64,000 nucleotides of DNA from Meconema thalassinum (taxonomy: Eukaryota > Arthropoda > Insecta > Orthoptera > Tettigoniidae). Where the stretch lies: the NCBI GenBank assembly GCA_946902985.2, contig OX336392.1, positions 23,814,982-23,878,981 on the forward strand, read 5' to 3'. Below, piece by piece: positions 33,512-43,900 of this stretch. Position 1 is the stretch's first letter. The number at the start of each line of letters is the position of its first letter. The notes below the pieces were generated by a model, which was not told where the DNA came from, did no database searches, and worked only from the letters and a program-made list of their open reading frames with translations. The translations under genes were made by a program, and so were the position numbers.

Positions 33512-33706
33512 AACCTAACATAACCTAACCTAACCTAACTTCACCTAACCTAACCTTTCAACTCTCAGATGTTGATTAAATTCTGTGCATAGTCGAGTTG
33601 GAACCCAAGACCTGAGGGGTAAAAAAATAATTACTTTTTGATGGCTTATTTTGGTAACTAATCTTGATGGCTAACCTAACTTTACCTAACCTAACCTAAC
33701 CTAACC
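33512..33706. repeat. Interstitial telomere-like (CCTAA)n tracts
   Basis: Two short tracts (about 33512-33556 and 33663-33704) of ACCTAACCTAACCTAAC with occasional ACATAACC/ACTTCACC variants. Each tract is next to the sequence CTCAGCTCAC. TTAGG is the ancestral insect telomere unit. Such tracts are also common inside insect repeats, so a telomeric origin is not proven. Confidence 0.75.
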
Positions 33707-34089
33707 TCAGCTCACTTTGGATATTACTAGTAAGTGTTCATATCCTCCACTAGGTAGCATGCTAGTAGTACAGGTAGTGCTCATATTTACCGCTAGGTAG
33801 CGGAAACATACTTTGCGTGTTGCATGTGACACTTGTGTAGTTTAACCAAATGCAAGACGTGCTTGTATAAGTTCTCTATTTAAACTCAATATACAATTAA
33901 CCACTAAAGGTTCAGAACTAACATGTATAGCCATGTTTAGGTTATATAGGAGACACTTAGCAAGAAAGGCTCTCTAACCCACGAGTGTACAGCCTCGTCA
34001 TACGCAGTACGCACCTGTTGGCAGAAAACAACAACAAAAATAATTTGAGAAAGCCAACAAAAAACTGTTTCCTTTAAATACATTAATGG
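33707..34089. other. Core segment next to the right arm, no gene recognised
   Basis: Contains a short internal duplication of a CTAGGTAGC-type motif (about 33751-33800). The minus-strand frame 33998-34522 enters here from the BIR fragment and ends in non-homologous sequence. Confidence 0.4.
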
Positions 34090-34092
34090 ATA

Positions 34093-34640
34093 TTAATATT
34101 AATGGCCAAATATTTTTATTAGATTCTAAACGTTTTTCAACAGATCTGTACTCTGGGTGTGCTAGTGCTTTAGTCTTGCAAACTCCCAATTTTTCAAAAG
34201 CACACGCCACTTCAACACTGTCTATGGCATATGGACCACATATATCGACACTACCGTTGTTGGCTGGTAATATATCATTATTATTATTATTATTTATTTG
34301 TGATTCAGCAACGTAAGTAGCGGCCAATGGCCTTGTGGTTCGGTAAAATGGATACACTGATTGGTTACACACTTGTTTTCCAAGCATGTTAGGACAACAA
34401 GGAGACCATCGCAAATGGTCTCTAAAGGGATCATCCCCTTCTTCCCAGAGTGAAAGTTCAATACGACAAAACACACAGCCCATCAAATCTTCTCTGCTCA
34501 AGTAAAAAAACGGCTTTTGCAAGTTTATGTCTCGACAAAAAGCCTACAGGCCAAGGATTCAAATGTTAACCAACGATCATTTTCTGATTTTAAATTCAAC
34601 CCCCGTGGTAAACCAACTTGCTCACTTTTTGTATTTGGTA
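34093..34640 (-). pseudogene. IAP fragment with intact BIR1 ligands, inverted copy in the right arm
   Basis: Inverted counterpart of 29869-30422. The BIR1 body reads FFYLSREDLMGCVFCRIEL, then GDDPFRDHLRWSPCC, so the CxxC, His and Cys ligands are all present, unlike the left-arm copy. A frame break precedes it, as in the left arm. The linker and the beginning of BIR2 (AHPEYRSVEKRL) follow. Homology stops at the inner edge of the arm, where unrelated residues and a stop at about 33998 follow, so BIR2 and RING are missing. Confidence 0.72.
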
Positions 34641-35084
34641 CTAACGCCATGTGTTATAATAAAACATTTTTCTTTTTTAAGTTATTAACGTTGCACAAGA
34701 GCACAGAGTACTTTAAAGCATAATGCATGCTTGTTCACTGTCTGTTCATTACGTTAATGGCACATGGCGACACCTAAAAGCAAACAAAATAACGCACCAC
34801 TCAATCAATCAATCAATACTTGTAAATAAAACGTTAACGTTAATTGGCATTAATATATCAAAACATCATTAAAAAATAAACTGTATGTTGGCACTAACAG
34901 TAACCCATGTACTTATTTTATTTTTATAAAGCTATAGTCATTTACACCCCCCCCCCACTTTTAACTTATATATAAACAAAAATGAATATCATGTCATTTT
35001 GTTCACATTATCATGTTCAAACCTGTGGATATTCGTTGAGTCAATAGGGAACCACCCATAAATTAATTTACTTTTTGTTTTTAG

Positions 35085-35171
35085 AAAATCCAACATGGCC
35101 TTGTACTTTTCCAAGTCAACAACAACATAGTCATTAATCAAGAAAGCAATCATTGTCCCAGTCATGTACAG
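35085..35171 (+). CDS. Candidate exon on the opposite strand of the right arm
   Basis: 87 bp (29 codons, starting KIQHGLVLFQVNNN) with a polypyrimidine-rich acceptor TTTTTGTTTTTAG and a donor ACAG/GTAATG. It is open in one phase. The inverted left-arm copy is at about 29353-29440. No family is recognised, and it may be a chance exon-like match. Confidence 0.25.
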
Positions 35172-35241
35172 GTAATGAATTTTTTTGTCTACGAGTTTTC
35201 AGTAGTGGTAAAACGAAATAGTATTTTTAAGTTAGACTTAC

Positions 35242-35343
35242 CTGAGTTTTAAACAGTTCATTCTTTGGCAATGGTTTCGCTTTAGTGCGTTTCTTTTTTT
35301 TTTCAGCAACTGCTACGGCGGTAAGGCTTTTCTTTCCAAGTTT
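35242..35343 (-). CDS. Candidate exon 2 of the same arm gene
   Basis: 102 bp (34 codons) between an acceptor TTTTTAG and a donor ACTCAG/GTAAGT. It is in phase with exon 1 and encodes a Lys-rich peptide (KLGKKSLTAVAVAEKKKKR) that looks like a nuclear localisation signal. The homologous segment in copy A (16756-16856) has a shortened A run that breaks the frame. The downstream exon is not identified. Confidence 0.35.
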
Positions 35344-35458
35344 CTAAAAATAAATGAAATAAACCACTATAAATACCTAAATTCAGGTTAATACATGCAT
35401 TACTTAAAATAAAATATAAAACAAAAATGAAACAAGTTAGTTTAAAAAATCATCTCAC

Positions 35459-35551
35459 CATCACTTGCAGTGGCTTGTTGCTGTTTCCTTCTAGTGGGCT
35501 CAAAAGTGCAATGGTTTCTTCTCTCTCAGACATGTAAGGTACACCAGTTAT
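35459..35551 (-). CDS. Candidate exon 1 of a spliced gene in the right arm
   Basis: 93 bp (31 codons) between an acceptor TTTGCAG and a donor ATG/GTGAGA. It is open and in phase, with an internal Met followed by SEREETIALLSPLEGN. In the left arm the same exon is split by the DUF7869 transposon, so only the right arm could still express it. No family is recognised. Confidence 0.35.
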
Positions 35552-37485
35552 CTGCAAACAAATAAATAAATAAAATCATTATTTACCTAATCAATAAATA
35601 ATTGCTTGTAAATATATATAAATCAATAAATGTATAAATGAATAAATATATAAATAAATACCTACCCCACAACAAGGTTAAGTATTTTGCACCAACACCA
35701 AAACTGTTAAACAAGTTCAGGGGTTTCACGCAATGCAATGTGTTCAAAGGTAGTCACCTAAGTGAGCGTGGAAATGATAAGGACATGTCTTTATATATGC
35801 TACGTTGCATGTATAATCATTTTTTCCCACGCTTTGAACATTCTCTTATCGTGCACGTGGACAGCTAACGTCCCAGGTGAACACCTGTGCCAGGTCAAAT
35901 TTCACCTGAACTTGCATTTTGTCACGTACGAAGCAAACAGGATGTAACTTGTTTAGCGTACATGTGGTTTCACACGTGTGTGCATGCATTTCGCACTCCC
36001 CTGCCACCACGGTTGTCAGATTATCTCACTTTCAAGCGTCCTCCGCGTCTTTGTCATTTTCCATTGCACCTGTTGTCAAGTCAGATCAACGCATTCCAAT
36101 AAGCTCAAATGACATTCACACCTGCTAATCTGCTCCTCTGCAAGTTTGTTTTTTGTACTTGCTTCGACCAACATAGAACCAAGTTCTCATCACCGTTTAC
36201 ACGTTAAAGGCTCTCTTCGGGGGTATAATATCAGAAAAACGAACCCTCGCTGTGTCATAAACCGACCCGACGAAATATTGATTGTTCTATTGAGCACAGC
36301 CACCGTGGTCAGCAACAGGTTCGTTGAAACACACACACACACCCAGCAGTATCGTTTCTCTGAACAACCACGCTTCATGAACATTTTAAACAGGTAAGGA
36401 AATGTGATTTTCAACAACAGTGGTGTTAGGCTCTTTGTCAAAATTTCAAACATAGTTTCAAACAGGGGGCGTTAGCCCGAGTCCTAGGACACCGCGTACA
36501 CGTCTCTATCGTTATTGGTTTGCTAAATAGAGCAAAAAGCCTAAAATCACAGTTTTACCTCAACATGGTTCTTCACTCCTGCTCAACACGAACGTCCTCG
36601 GCAAGAGGACAACACGACGAAAAAAATCACACATTGGACACGTCTCTAGGCTTATTGGTTCGTGAGATATCGACACAAATCACAAAAATCACGTGTTTAA
36701 CCCAAAATCAAGTTTCCATTTTTTTAAAATTATAACGAGTAGTCCATAGCAAAGAGGACGTCGCTATGAGTCCTTAGACCCCTCGTACACGCCTCTAGCA
36801 TGATTGGTTCGCGAGATATAACAAAAAGTCTAAAATCACGTTTCTACCCCCCCCCCCCCAAAATCACGTTTCCGGCATTTCACCTTTTCGACAATTATAT
36901 ATCTGTAAAGAGCGCAACGAGACGAAAAAAACGAATCCATGCACGCTCTCCTAGCATCACTCCTTCCATTCCAAGGTCGCAGGGGCTCACAACTTGCTAA
37001 GTGAGACAGCTTTCCCCTCACCACACTACTGTCAAGGTTTTATCGTAGAGACTTATTTTAAGGGTAGGGGGCATAGGGACCTTTCATTTATGTCAAACAA
37101 ACTTGTTTGTAAACATCCTAGTTTCCAAAATATTGGATTTTCAAAATTCGATTGTTTTCAAAAAAAAACATCAAAAATAAAAAAGTTTTATTACAGAAAA
37201 TAAAGGTCCATAATGACCATTCGTTTGAGCCGTGGCACAACGTTCTATCATGTTTGGTTTTCAAACTATCACCAACTTTCGAAAAAAAATCTAAAAAATT
37301 TTCATAAATATAACGAGTGATCCATAGAAAAGCCCCCGTCATCCCGAGTCCAACGACACCTCATTCGTGAATCTCCGACCACGGATTCCAGAGATATCGA
37401 CTTTGCCCCTGAATGTTTTGCGGGTTAGTATGTGACGTCACCAGGAAAGTAAGCTGTGGGTTTCAACCCCTATTACCCCTCTACT

Positions 37486-38082
37486 ATGGTATACAGTGTT
37501 TCGAACTAATTAGAAATTTCGATATTACCAACTTAATTTCGTCATTATTCTAGATAGATCCATATCGATTAATCATTGGCATGAATCTTAAATTTTAAGA
37601 AAAGTAGGCTCTTTAGTTCATTGACGGAACTTCTTGTTTCTCAATGTCATGCGTGCAGACTGTGTCGCACAATGGACTGGCCATGTTTTACGTCTGGATA
37701 TATTATTATTTAAAATCATTGTACCAAATTGTTGTAATATTGCACTTTAGGCAGGTTGTATTACTATTATTGTTATTAATAACAATAATAATAATAATAA
37801 ACACAATAACAGTAACAATTACACCTACAACATTTCCGATGATAACAATCCAAAACCATCATCCATGTTTGCTGGCTAATAAACCTCTTGTATTCATCGT
37901 AACAAAAGGTATCTAGGGACGAACGTGCATGGATAACAAGACCGCCACAATATGAGAGGCCTGTGCAAACATCTTAAACAAAGCAATTAACAACCCATAA
38001 CATAGGCCAAATCTTACATTAATTCAACACCCAACTTTTGTTATTGGAGACACGGAAATGAAACACCCTATATTGAATGTAA
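37486..38082 (+). mobile_element. Family-2 tail and hAT R-side sequence, unit 2
   Basis: The family-2 remainder (37486-37636, ending CTTG) is followed by hAT R-side sequence, duplicating 19000-19596 with only scattered differences. Confidence 0.7.
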
Positions 38083-39580
38083 CAAGTAGTTCCGTGAAGA
38101 ACTATACAGCCTATTTTCATATATCCTACTTATGTTAATTACCACAATGAACATACAAAATTTCAGTTTGATTGCTGTAATAGATTCGTAGATATTGAGA
38201 ACCGACTAAATATTTCGGATGGTCGCCATGTTGGATTTTATATATGTAGGTCCTAGAGTAAGGCCTACGTACTGTTACATGAAGATTATTGTGTACGTGT
38301 AGCATTCAAACTTCAATCGCATGATTAGGACACAAGAAGTAACCAGGCGATTTTAAAATTTCGCACAGCTGCCATCTTGTGGTTATGGAAACAATTGTAA
38401 TGAATTAGATGCCAGTGGATTAACATTCGTATAACGAGTTACTGTACAAGTTTCACTGCACTCGGATGGTTAAATTGCAAGGAACGTCTATGTGAATATT
38501 TATAATTCGCGTCGCAGCCATGTTGGATCTGTGATCACCAGGTTATTTAAAGTCCTATAGTTCATAGCCCCTATGAACATTTAAAAAAATCAGTTTGATT
38601 GCTATAACAGATTCGTAGATATTCAGATCCGTCTAAATATTTCGGATGGTCGCCATGTTGGCTTGCTAAATGTATAGGCCATAGAGTCATGTACCATTAA
38701 AGGAAAATTATTGCGTAGGTTCATTATTCAAACTTTCACTTCGATCGCATGATTACGACACAAGAAATAGAAACTAAATTTTAAAATTCGCACAGCCGCC
38801 ATCTTGAGGTTATGTAAACAATTGAACTAAATTAGATACCAGTGCATTACAATGTGTATACACATTTCCTGTACCAGATTTCATTGCTTTTGCAACATTA
38901 AATCGCGAGAAAGGTCTATTTAAAATTTTCAAATTCGCTTGGCCGCCATGTTCATTTTGTAGTTAACCGGTTTATGAAAGTCTTATAGATGAACTTCCAG
39001 TAGTGCCCTTTATCTCCGTTCAAAATTTCAGGGTAATATAGATAGTTTCAGAGATATAGAATGCTGGTGAAATGTTTCGCAAATCCGCCATCTTGTGGTT
39101 ATGAAAACTATTGAACGAAGTTTGATGTCGGTGCATTACAATGTGTGTAAACATATACTGTACCAAGCTTTATTGCGTTTGGTTGGTTAAATCGCGAGAT
39201 ACGTCTATTTAAAAAGTCGCAAGTTCGCGTGGCCGCCATGTTGGTTTTGTAGTTACCAGTTTTTCAAAAGTCACATAGGTGAACTTCTAGTAGTTCCCTT
39301 TATCACCGTAATAAATTCCAGGGTGATATTGGAAATAGGTTAGGAGATATTGAATTCTGGTGAAATATTTCGCACAGCCGCCATGTTGGATTGGTGAGAC
39401 GTAACAAATTTTGAAGGGCACGGTCGGGGTCGTCCGGAATTGTGCTATGAACTTACCGAGTTTCATTGAAATCTCTCGAGCCGTATAGAAGTTATTAGGG
39501 AGGGACCCACACCATCACACACACACGGACAAAGGTGATCTCATAAGCCTATTTATTTTTTAATGAATGAAAATAGGCTA
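38083..39580 (-). repeat. Family-1 modular element, copy d
   Basis: Duplicate of 19597-21090. It retains a slightly more complete box near 38650, where copy b has lost a few bases near 20160. Confidence 0.8.
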
Positions 39581-40080
39581 AGAAGTAACATAAAAGGGTC
39601 TTAGTTGTGTTTGATATTACCCAAACATAAAACATCACAACAAATTGGTTGAAAAGTGATTATTTTCATGATGAGAATGATCTCAAAATTTTTGAAAGGA
39701 AAGTTTTAAGAAGGATATATGGCCCGATAAAGGATGATGAAGGGTGGCGAATCAGGACAAACAAAGAAATTGAAGAGATAATCAAAAGTGAAGATATTGT
39801 GAAATTTATTAAGTCCCGACGTCTGGATTGGCTTGGTCATGTCGAGAGGATGAATGAAGAAAGAACACCAAGGAAGATATTACATGGAACTATGGAAGGG
39901 AAGAGGAGACGTGGACGACCGCGCTTAAGATGGCTACAAGTCTTAGGAGAAGGCCTGAGAATTATGAGGGTTGGAAGATGGTGGGAGAAAACTCATAGAA
40001 GGGACGAATAGCGAGGAATCGTGGGAGAGACCAAAGCCTACCCCAGGCTGTAGCGCCGAGGAAGTAAGTAAGTAAGTAAA
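39581..40080 (+). mobile_element. LINE C-terminal fragment with (GTAA)n tail, copy B
   Basis: The frame is better preserved than in copy A: 120 codons (39649-40011) with NDLKIFERKVLRRIYGPIK, GWRIRTNKEIEEI, RRLDWLGHVERMNEERTPRK and GRPRLRWLQ. A stop after HRRDE replaces the Trp codon of copy A. Such segments are the 3' ends of non-LTR elements and carry no catalytic RT motif. Confidence 0.78.
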
Positions 40081-40452
40081 GTATTGAAATCGCTCATGCT
40101 GTTTAGAAATTATTAGGGGGGACACACACGGAAAAAAGGTGATCTCATAAGCCTATTTTTTCAAAATTGAAAATAGGCTAACAAAGAACGACTATGCATA
40201 ATCATTCTGTTGAATCCTTTTGCAGGTTATAATAGCTTGCCATATATTTGAATACCAAAAAAAGTATCACTGCCAAGCTAGCAGCAAGATTTAGTCAGCT
40301 GTATTGTAAATATGCCGCTGTGTTGGCGAACAACGTTACTGCTGGCGCATTGTGGCAAACCTGTTCAAGCAGATCCAAAAACAGTTGTCAGATGGCGTTA
40401 GTGTATCGGTTCCACCGGCCGCAGTCTCGATTCCGTTCGCAACCCATCCATA
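40081..40452. mobile_element. Partial family-1 end and hAT R terminus of unit 2
   Basis: About 100 bp of family-1 end (to about 40180), then the conserved R-side 270 bp ending CCCATCCATA. Confidence 0.7.
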
Positions 40453-40460
40453 CCGAGAAG
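40453..40460. repeat. Junction word CCGAGAAG between units 2 and 3
   Basis: Identical to the other three copies; only these 8 bp separate R of unit 2 from L of unit 3. Confidence 0.8.
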
Positions 40461-40683
40461 TAGGGATGGGCGCGACTGAAGCCCGGAATCGAGAGTGTCG
40501 ACTCGATCGACTCCAAACACCGGTCTCGGTTCGCATGAAGCCTCGCGACTCCACATTAATCTTATGCGTATTGCGTGGCCGCTTCGCATGAAGCCTCGCG
40601 ACTCCAAGCTCACGTGATGAGTATTGCGGGGCCACACGGTCCCTTCGCATGAAGCCTCGCGACTCCAAGCTAACCTGATGAGT

Positions 40684-40984
40684 AAGGCCCGGATAGTTAT
40701 GTGTTTATATATATTTAATTTTACTAAATATTTTCTATTTATTTACATATATTTGCCGTTTTTATAAATAATTACACATTATGGTGAATTTATTCGTAAG
40801 TAGTTATTATTATTACCTGTCTTTGGTTGCATGTCGCAATCCTTAGATAAATGCTGCCGACATTTTCGACCCCAGGCAATTCCATTAATTTGCCCCTCTG
40901 TTTCGTGAATGTACCCTTGTCTCTGTATTGTAGAAGTATTTCAAGACAGGAATTCCCTGGCCATTAAGTATAGCAGGGGGGCCG
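40684..40984. other. Conserved 300-bp AT-rich segment, unit 3
   Basis: Differs from 22195-22497 by only a few bases and precedes the long array. Confidence 0.6.
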
Positions 40985-43900
40985 GAGAAGACTCGTGACT
41001 CCAAGCTCCCCTGATGAATATTGCGGGGTCGCTTCGCATGAAGACTCGCGACTCCAAGCTCCCCGATGAGTATTGCGGGGTCGCTTCGCATGAAGATTCG
41101 CGACTCCAAACTCCCCTGTTGAGTATTGCGGGGTCGCTTCGCATGAAGCCTCGCGACTCCAAGTTCCCCTGATGAGTATTGCGGGGTCACTTCGCATGAA
41201 GCCTCGCGAATCCAAGCTCCCCTGTTGAGTATTGCGGGGTCGCTTCGCATGAAGACTCGCGACTCCAAGCTCCCCTGATGAATATTGCGGGGTCGCTTCG
41301 CATGAAGCCTCGCGACTCCAAGCTCACCTGATGAGTATTGCGGGATCGCTTCGCATGAAGACGCGCGACTCCAAGCTCCCCTGATGAGTATTGCGGGGTC
41401 GCTTCGCATGAAGCCTCACGACTCCAAGTTCCCCTGATGAGTATTGCGGGGTCGCTTCGCATGAAGCCTCGCGAATCCAAGCTCCCCTGTTGAGTATTGC
41501 GGGGTCGCTTCGCATGAAGACTCGCGACTCCAAGCTCCCCTGATGAATATTGCGGGGTCGCTTCGCATGAAGTATCATGACTCCAAGCTCACCTGATGAG
41601 TATTGCGGGATCGCCTCGCATGAAGACTCGCGACTCCAAGCTCCCATGATGAGTATTGCGGGGTCGCTTCGCATGAAGACTCGCAACTCCAAGCTCACCT
41701 GATGAGTACTGCGGGGTCGCTTCGCATGAAGCCTCGCGACTCCAAGCTCCCCTGTTGAGTATTGCGGGGTCGCTTCGCATGAAGACTCGCGACTCCAAGC
41801 TCCCATGAGGAATATTGCGGGGTCGCTTCGCATGAAGCCTCGCGACTCCAAGCTCCCCTGTTGAGTATTGCGTGGTCGCTTCGCGTGAAGACTCGCGACT
41901 ACAAGCTCCCCTGATGAGTATTGCGGGGTCGCTTCGCATGAAGACTCGCGACTCCAAGCTCACCTGATGAGTATTGCAGGGTCACTTCGCATGAAGACTC
42001 GAGACTCCAAGCTCCCCAGTTGAGTATTGCGGGGTCGCTTCGCATGAAGACTCGCGACTCTAAGCTCCCCTGTTGAGTACTGCGGGGTCGCATCGCATGA
42101 AGACTCGCGACTCCAAGCTCCCCTGATGAGTATTGCGGGGCCGCTTCGCATGAAGACCCGCGACTCCAAGCTCCCCTGATGAGTATTGCGGGGTCGCTTC
42201 GCATGAAGCCTCGCGACTCCAAGCTCCCCTGTTGAGTATTGCGGGGTCGCTTCGCATGAAGCCTCGCGACTCCAAGCTCCCCTGATGAGTACTGCGGGGT
42301 CGCTTCGCATGAAGCCTCGCTACTCCAAGCTCCCCTGTTGAGTATTGCGGGGTCGCTTCGCATGAAGACTCGCGACTCCTAGCTCACCTGATGAGTAATG
42401 CGGGGTCGCTTCGCATGAAGCCTCGCGACTCCAAGCTCCCCTGTTGAGTATTGCGGGGCTGCTTCGCATGAAGTCTCGCGACTCCAAGCTCACCTGATGA
42501 GTATTGCGGGGTCGCTTCTCATGAAGCCTCGCGACTCCAAGCTCACCTGATGAGTATTGCGTGGCCGCTTCGCATGAAGCCTCGCGACTCCAAGCTCACC
42601 TGATGAGAATTGCGGGTCCGCTTCGCATGAAGACTCGCGACTCCAAGCTCCCCTGTTGAGTATTGCGGGGTCGCTTCGCATGAAGCCTCGCGACTCCAAG
42701 CTCCCCTGATGAGTATTGCGGGGTCGCTTCACATGAAGCCTCGCGACTCCAAGCTCCCCTGTTGAGTATTGCGGGGCTGCATCCCATGAAGCCTCGCGAC
42801 TCCAAGCACCCCTGATGAGTATTGCGGGGTCGCTTAGTATGAAGACTCGCGACTCCAAGCTCCCCTGATGAGTATTGCGGGGTCGCTTCGCATGAAGCCT
42901 CGCGACTCCAAGCTCCCCTGTTGAGTATTGCGGGGCTGCTTCGCATGAAGCCTCGCGAATCCAAGCTCCCCTGATGAGTATTGCGGGGTCGCTTCGTATG
43001 AAGACTCGCGACTGCAAGCTCCCCTGTTGAGTACTGCGGGGTCGCTTCGCATGAAGACTCGCGACTCCAAGCTCCCATGATGAGTATTGCGGGGTCGCTT
43101 CGCATGAAGCCTCGCGACTCCAAGCTCCCCTGATGAGAATTGCGGGGCCGCTTCGCATGAAGCCTCGCGACTCCAAGCTCCCCTGATGAGTATTGCGGGG
43201 TCGCTTCGCATGAAGCCTCGCGACTCCAAGCTCCCCTGATGAGTATTGCGGGGTCGCTTCGCATGAAGCCTCGCGACTCCAAGCTCCCCTGATGAGTATT
43301 GCGAGGTCGCTTCGCATGAAGCCTCGCGACTCCAAGCTCCCCTGATGAATATTGCGGGGTCGCTTCGCATGAAGCCTCGCGACACCTAGCTCACCTGATG
43401 AGAATTGCGGGGCCGCTTCGCATGAAGCCTCGCGACTCCAAGCTCCCCTGTTGAGTATTGCGGGGTCGCTTCGCATGAAGCCTCGCGACACCAAGCTCAC
43501 CTGATGAGAATTGCGGGGCTGCTTCGCATGAAACCTCGCGACTCCAAGCTCCCCTGATGAGTATTGCGGGGTCGCTTCGCATGAAGCCTCGCGACTCCTA
43601 GCTCCCCTGATGAGTATGCGGGGTCGCTTCGCATGAAGCCTCGCGACTCCTAGCTCCCATGTTGAGTATTGCGGGGCTGCTTCGCATGACGTCTCGCGAC
43701 TCCAAGCTCCCCTGATGAATATTGCGGGGCTGCTTCGCATGAAGCCTCGCGACTCCAAGCTCCCCTGATGAATATTGCGGGGTCGCTTCGCATGAAAACT
43801 CGCGACTCCTAGCTCCCCTGTTGAGTTTTGCGGGGCTGCTTCGCATGAAGCCTCGCGACTCCAAGCTCCCCTGATGAATATTGCGGGGTCGCTTCGTATG

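Larger units (their letters stand above)
24408..37485. mobile_element. Giant TIR element, copy B (13.1 kb, core retained)
   Basis: Same AGTAGGGGGG ends as copy A, with flanks CAGGTA and ATGGTA. The left arm is 24408-30422, including a LINE end and a DUF7869 transposon. The central core is about 30423-34089 and the right arm is 34090-37485. Arms of about 3.4 kb once nested insertions are removed are unusually long. The core carries BIR2 and RING coding sequence, an unknown ORF, two FLYWCH genes on the minus strand, a minisatellite and CCTAA tracts. No replication or integration protein of known giant transposons is recognisable. It may be a new type, a Polinton-like shell that lost its core genes, or a non-autonomous element that captured host genes. 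Confidence 0.7.
34641..37485 (-). repeat. Right inverted-repeat arm of giant element, copy B
   Basis: Near-identical to 16166-18999 and inverted relative to 24408-30422, without the LINE and DUF7869 insertions. A poly-C tract (about 34948-34957), a TCAA tract (about 34803-34818) and a CACA tract (about 36333-36343) vary in length between copies. Open frames in its outer 1.9 kb mirror those of the left arm. Confidence 0.8.
21972..40452. mobile_element. hAT-derived composite element, tandem unit 2
   Basis: L at 21972 and R at 40452. Contents: about three minisatellite monomers, the 300-bp unique segment, about four monomers, family-1 copy c, a truncated family-2 flank, giant TIR element copy B, family-2 tail, hAT R-side sequence, family-1 copy d, a LINE end and the R terminus. 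From 24234 to 40460 it is a near-identical direct duplicate of 10985-21971, except that it keeps the giant element's core. Confidence 0.7.

Noticed and set aside
33036..33513. Cys/Trp-rich or Lys/Gln-rich proteins over the GT-rich tract
   Set aside because: The frames are by-products of a 13-14 bp repeat and appear in several frames at once.
24408..37485. A complete Polinton/Maverick
   Set aside because: The AG-type ends and 6-bp duplication are suggestive, but I find no polymerase B, retroviral-type integrase, ATPase, protease or capsid segment.
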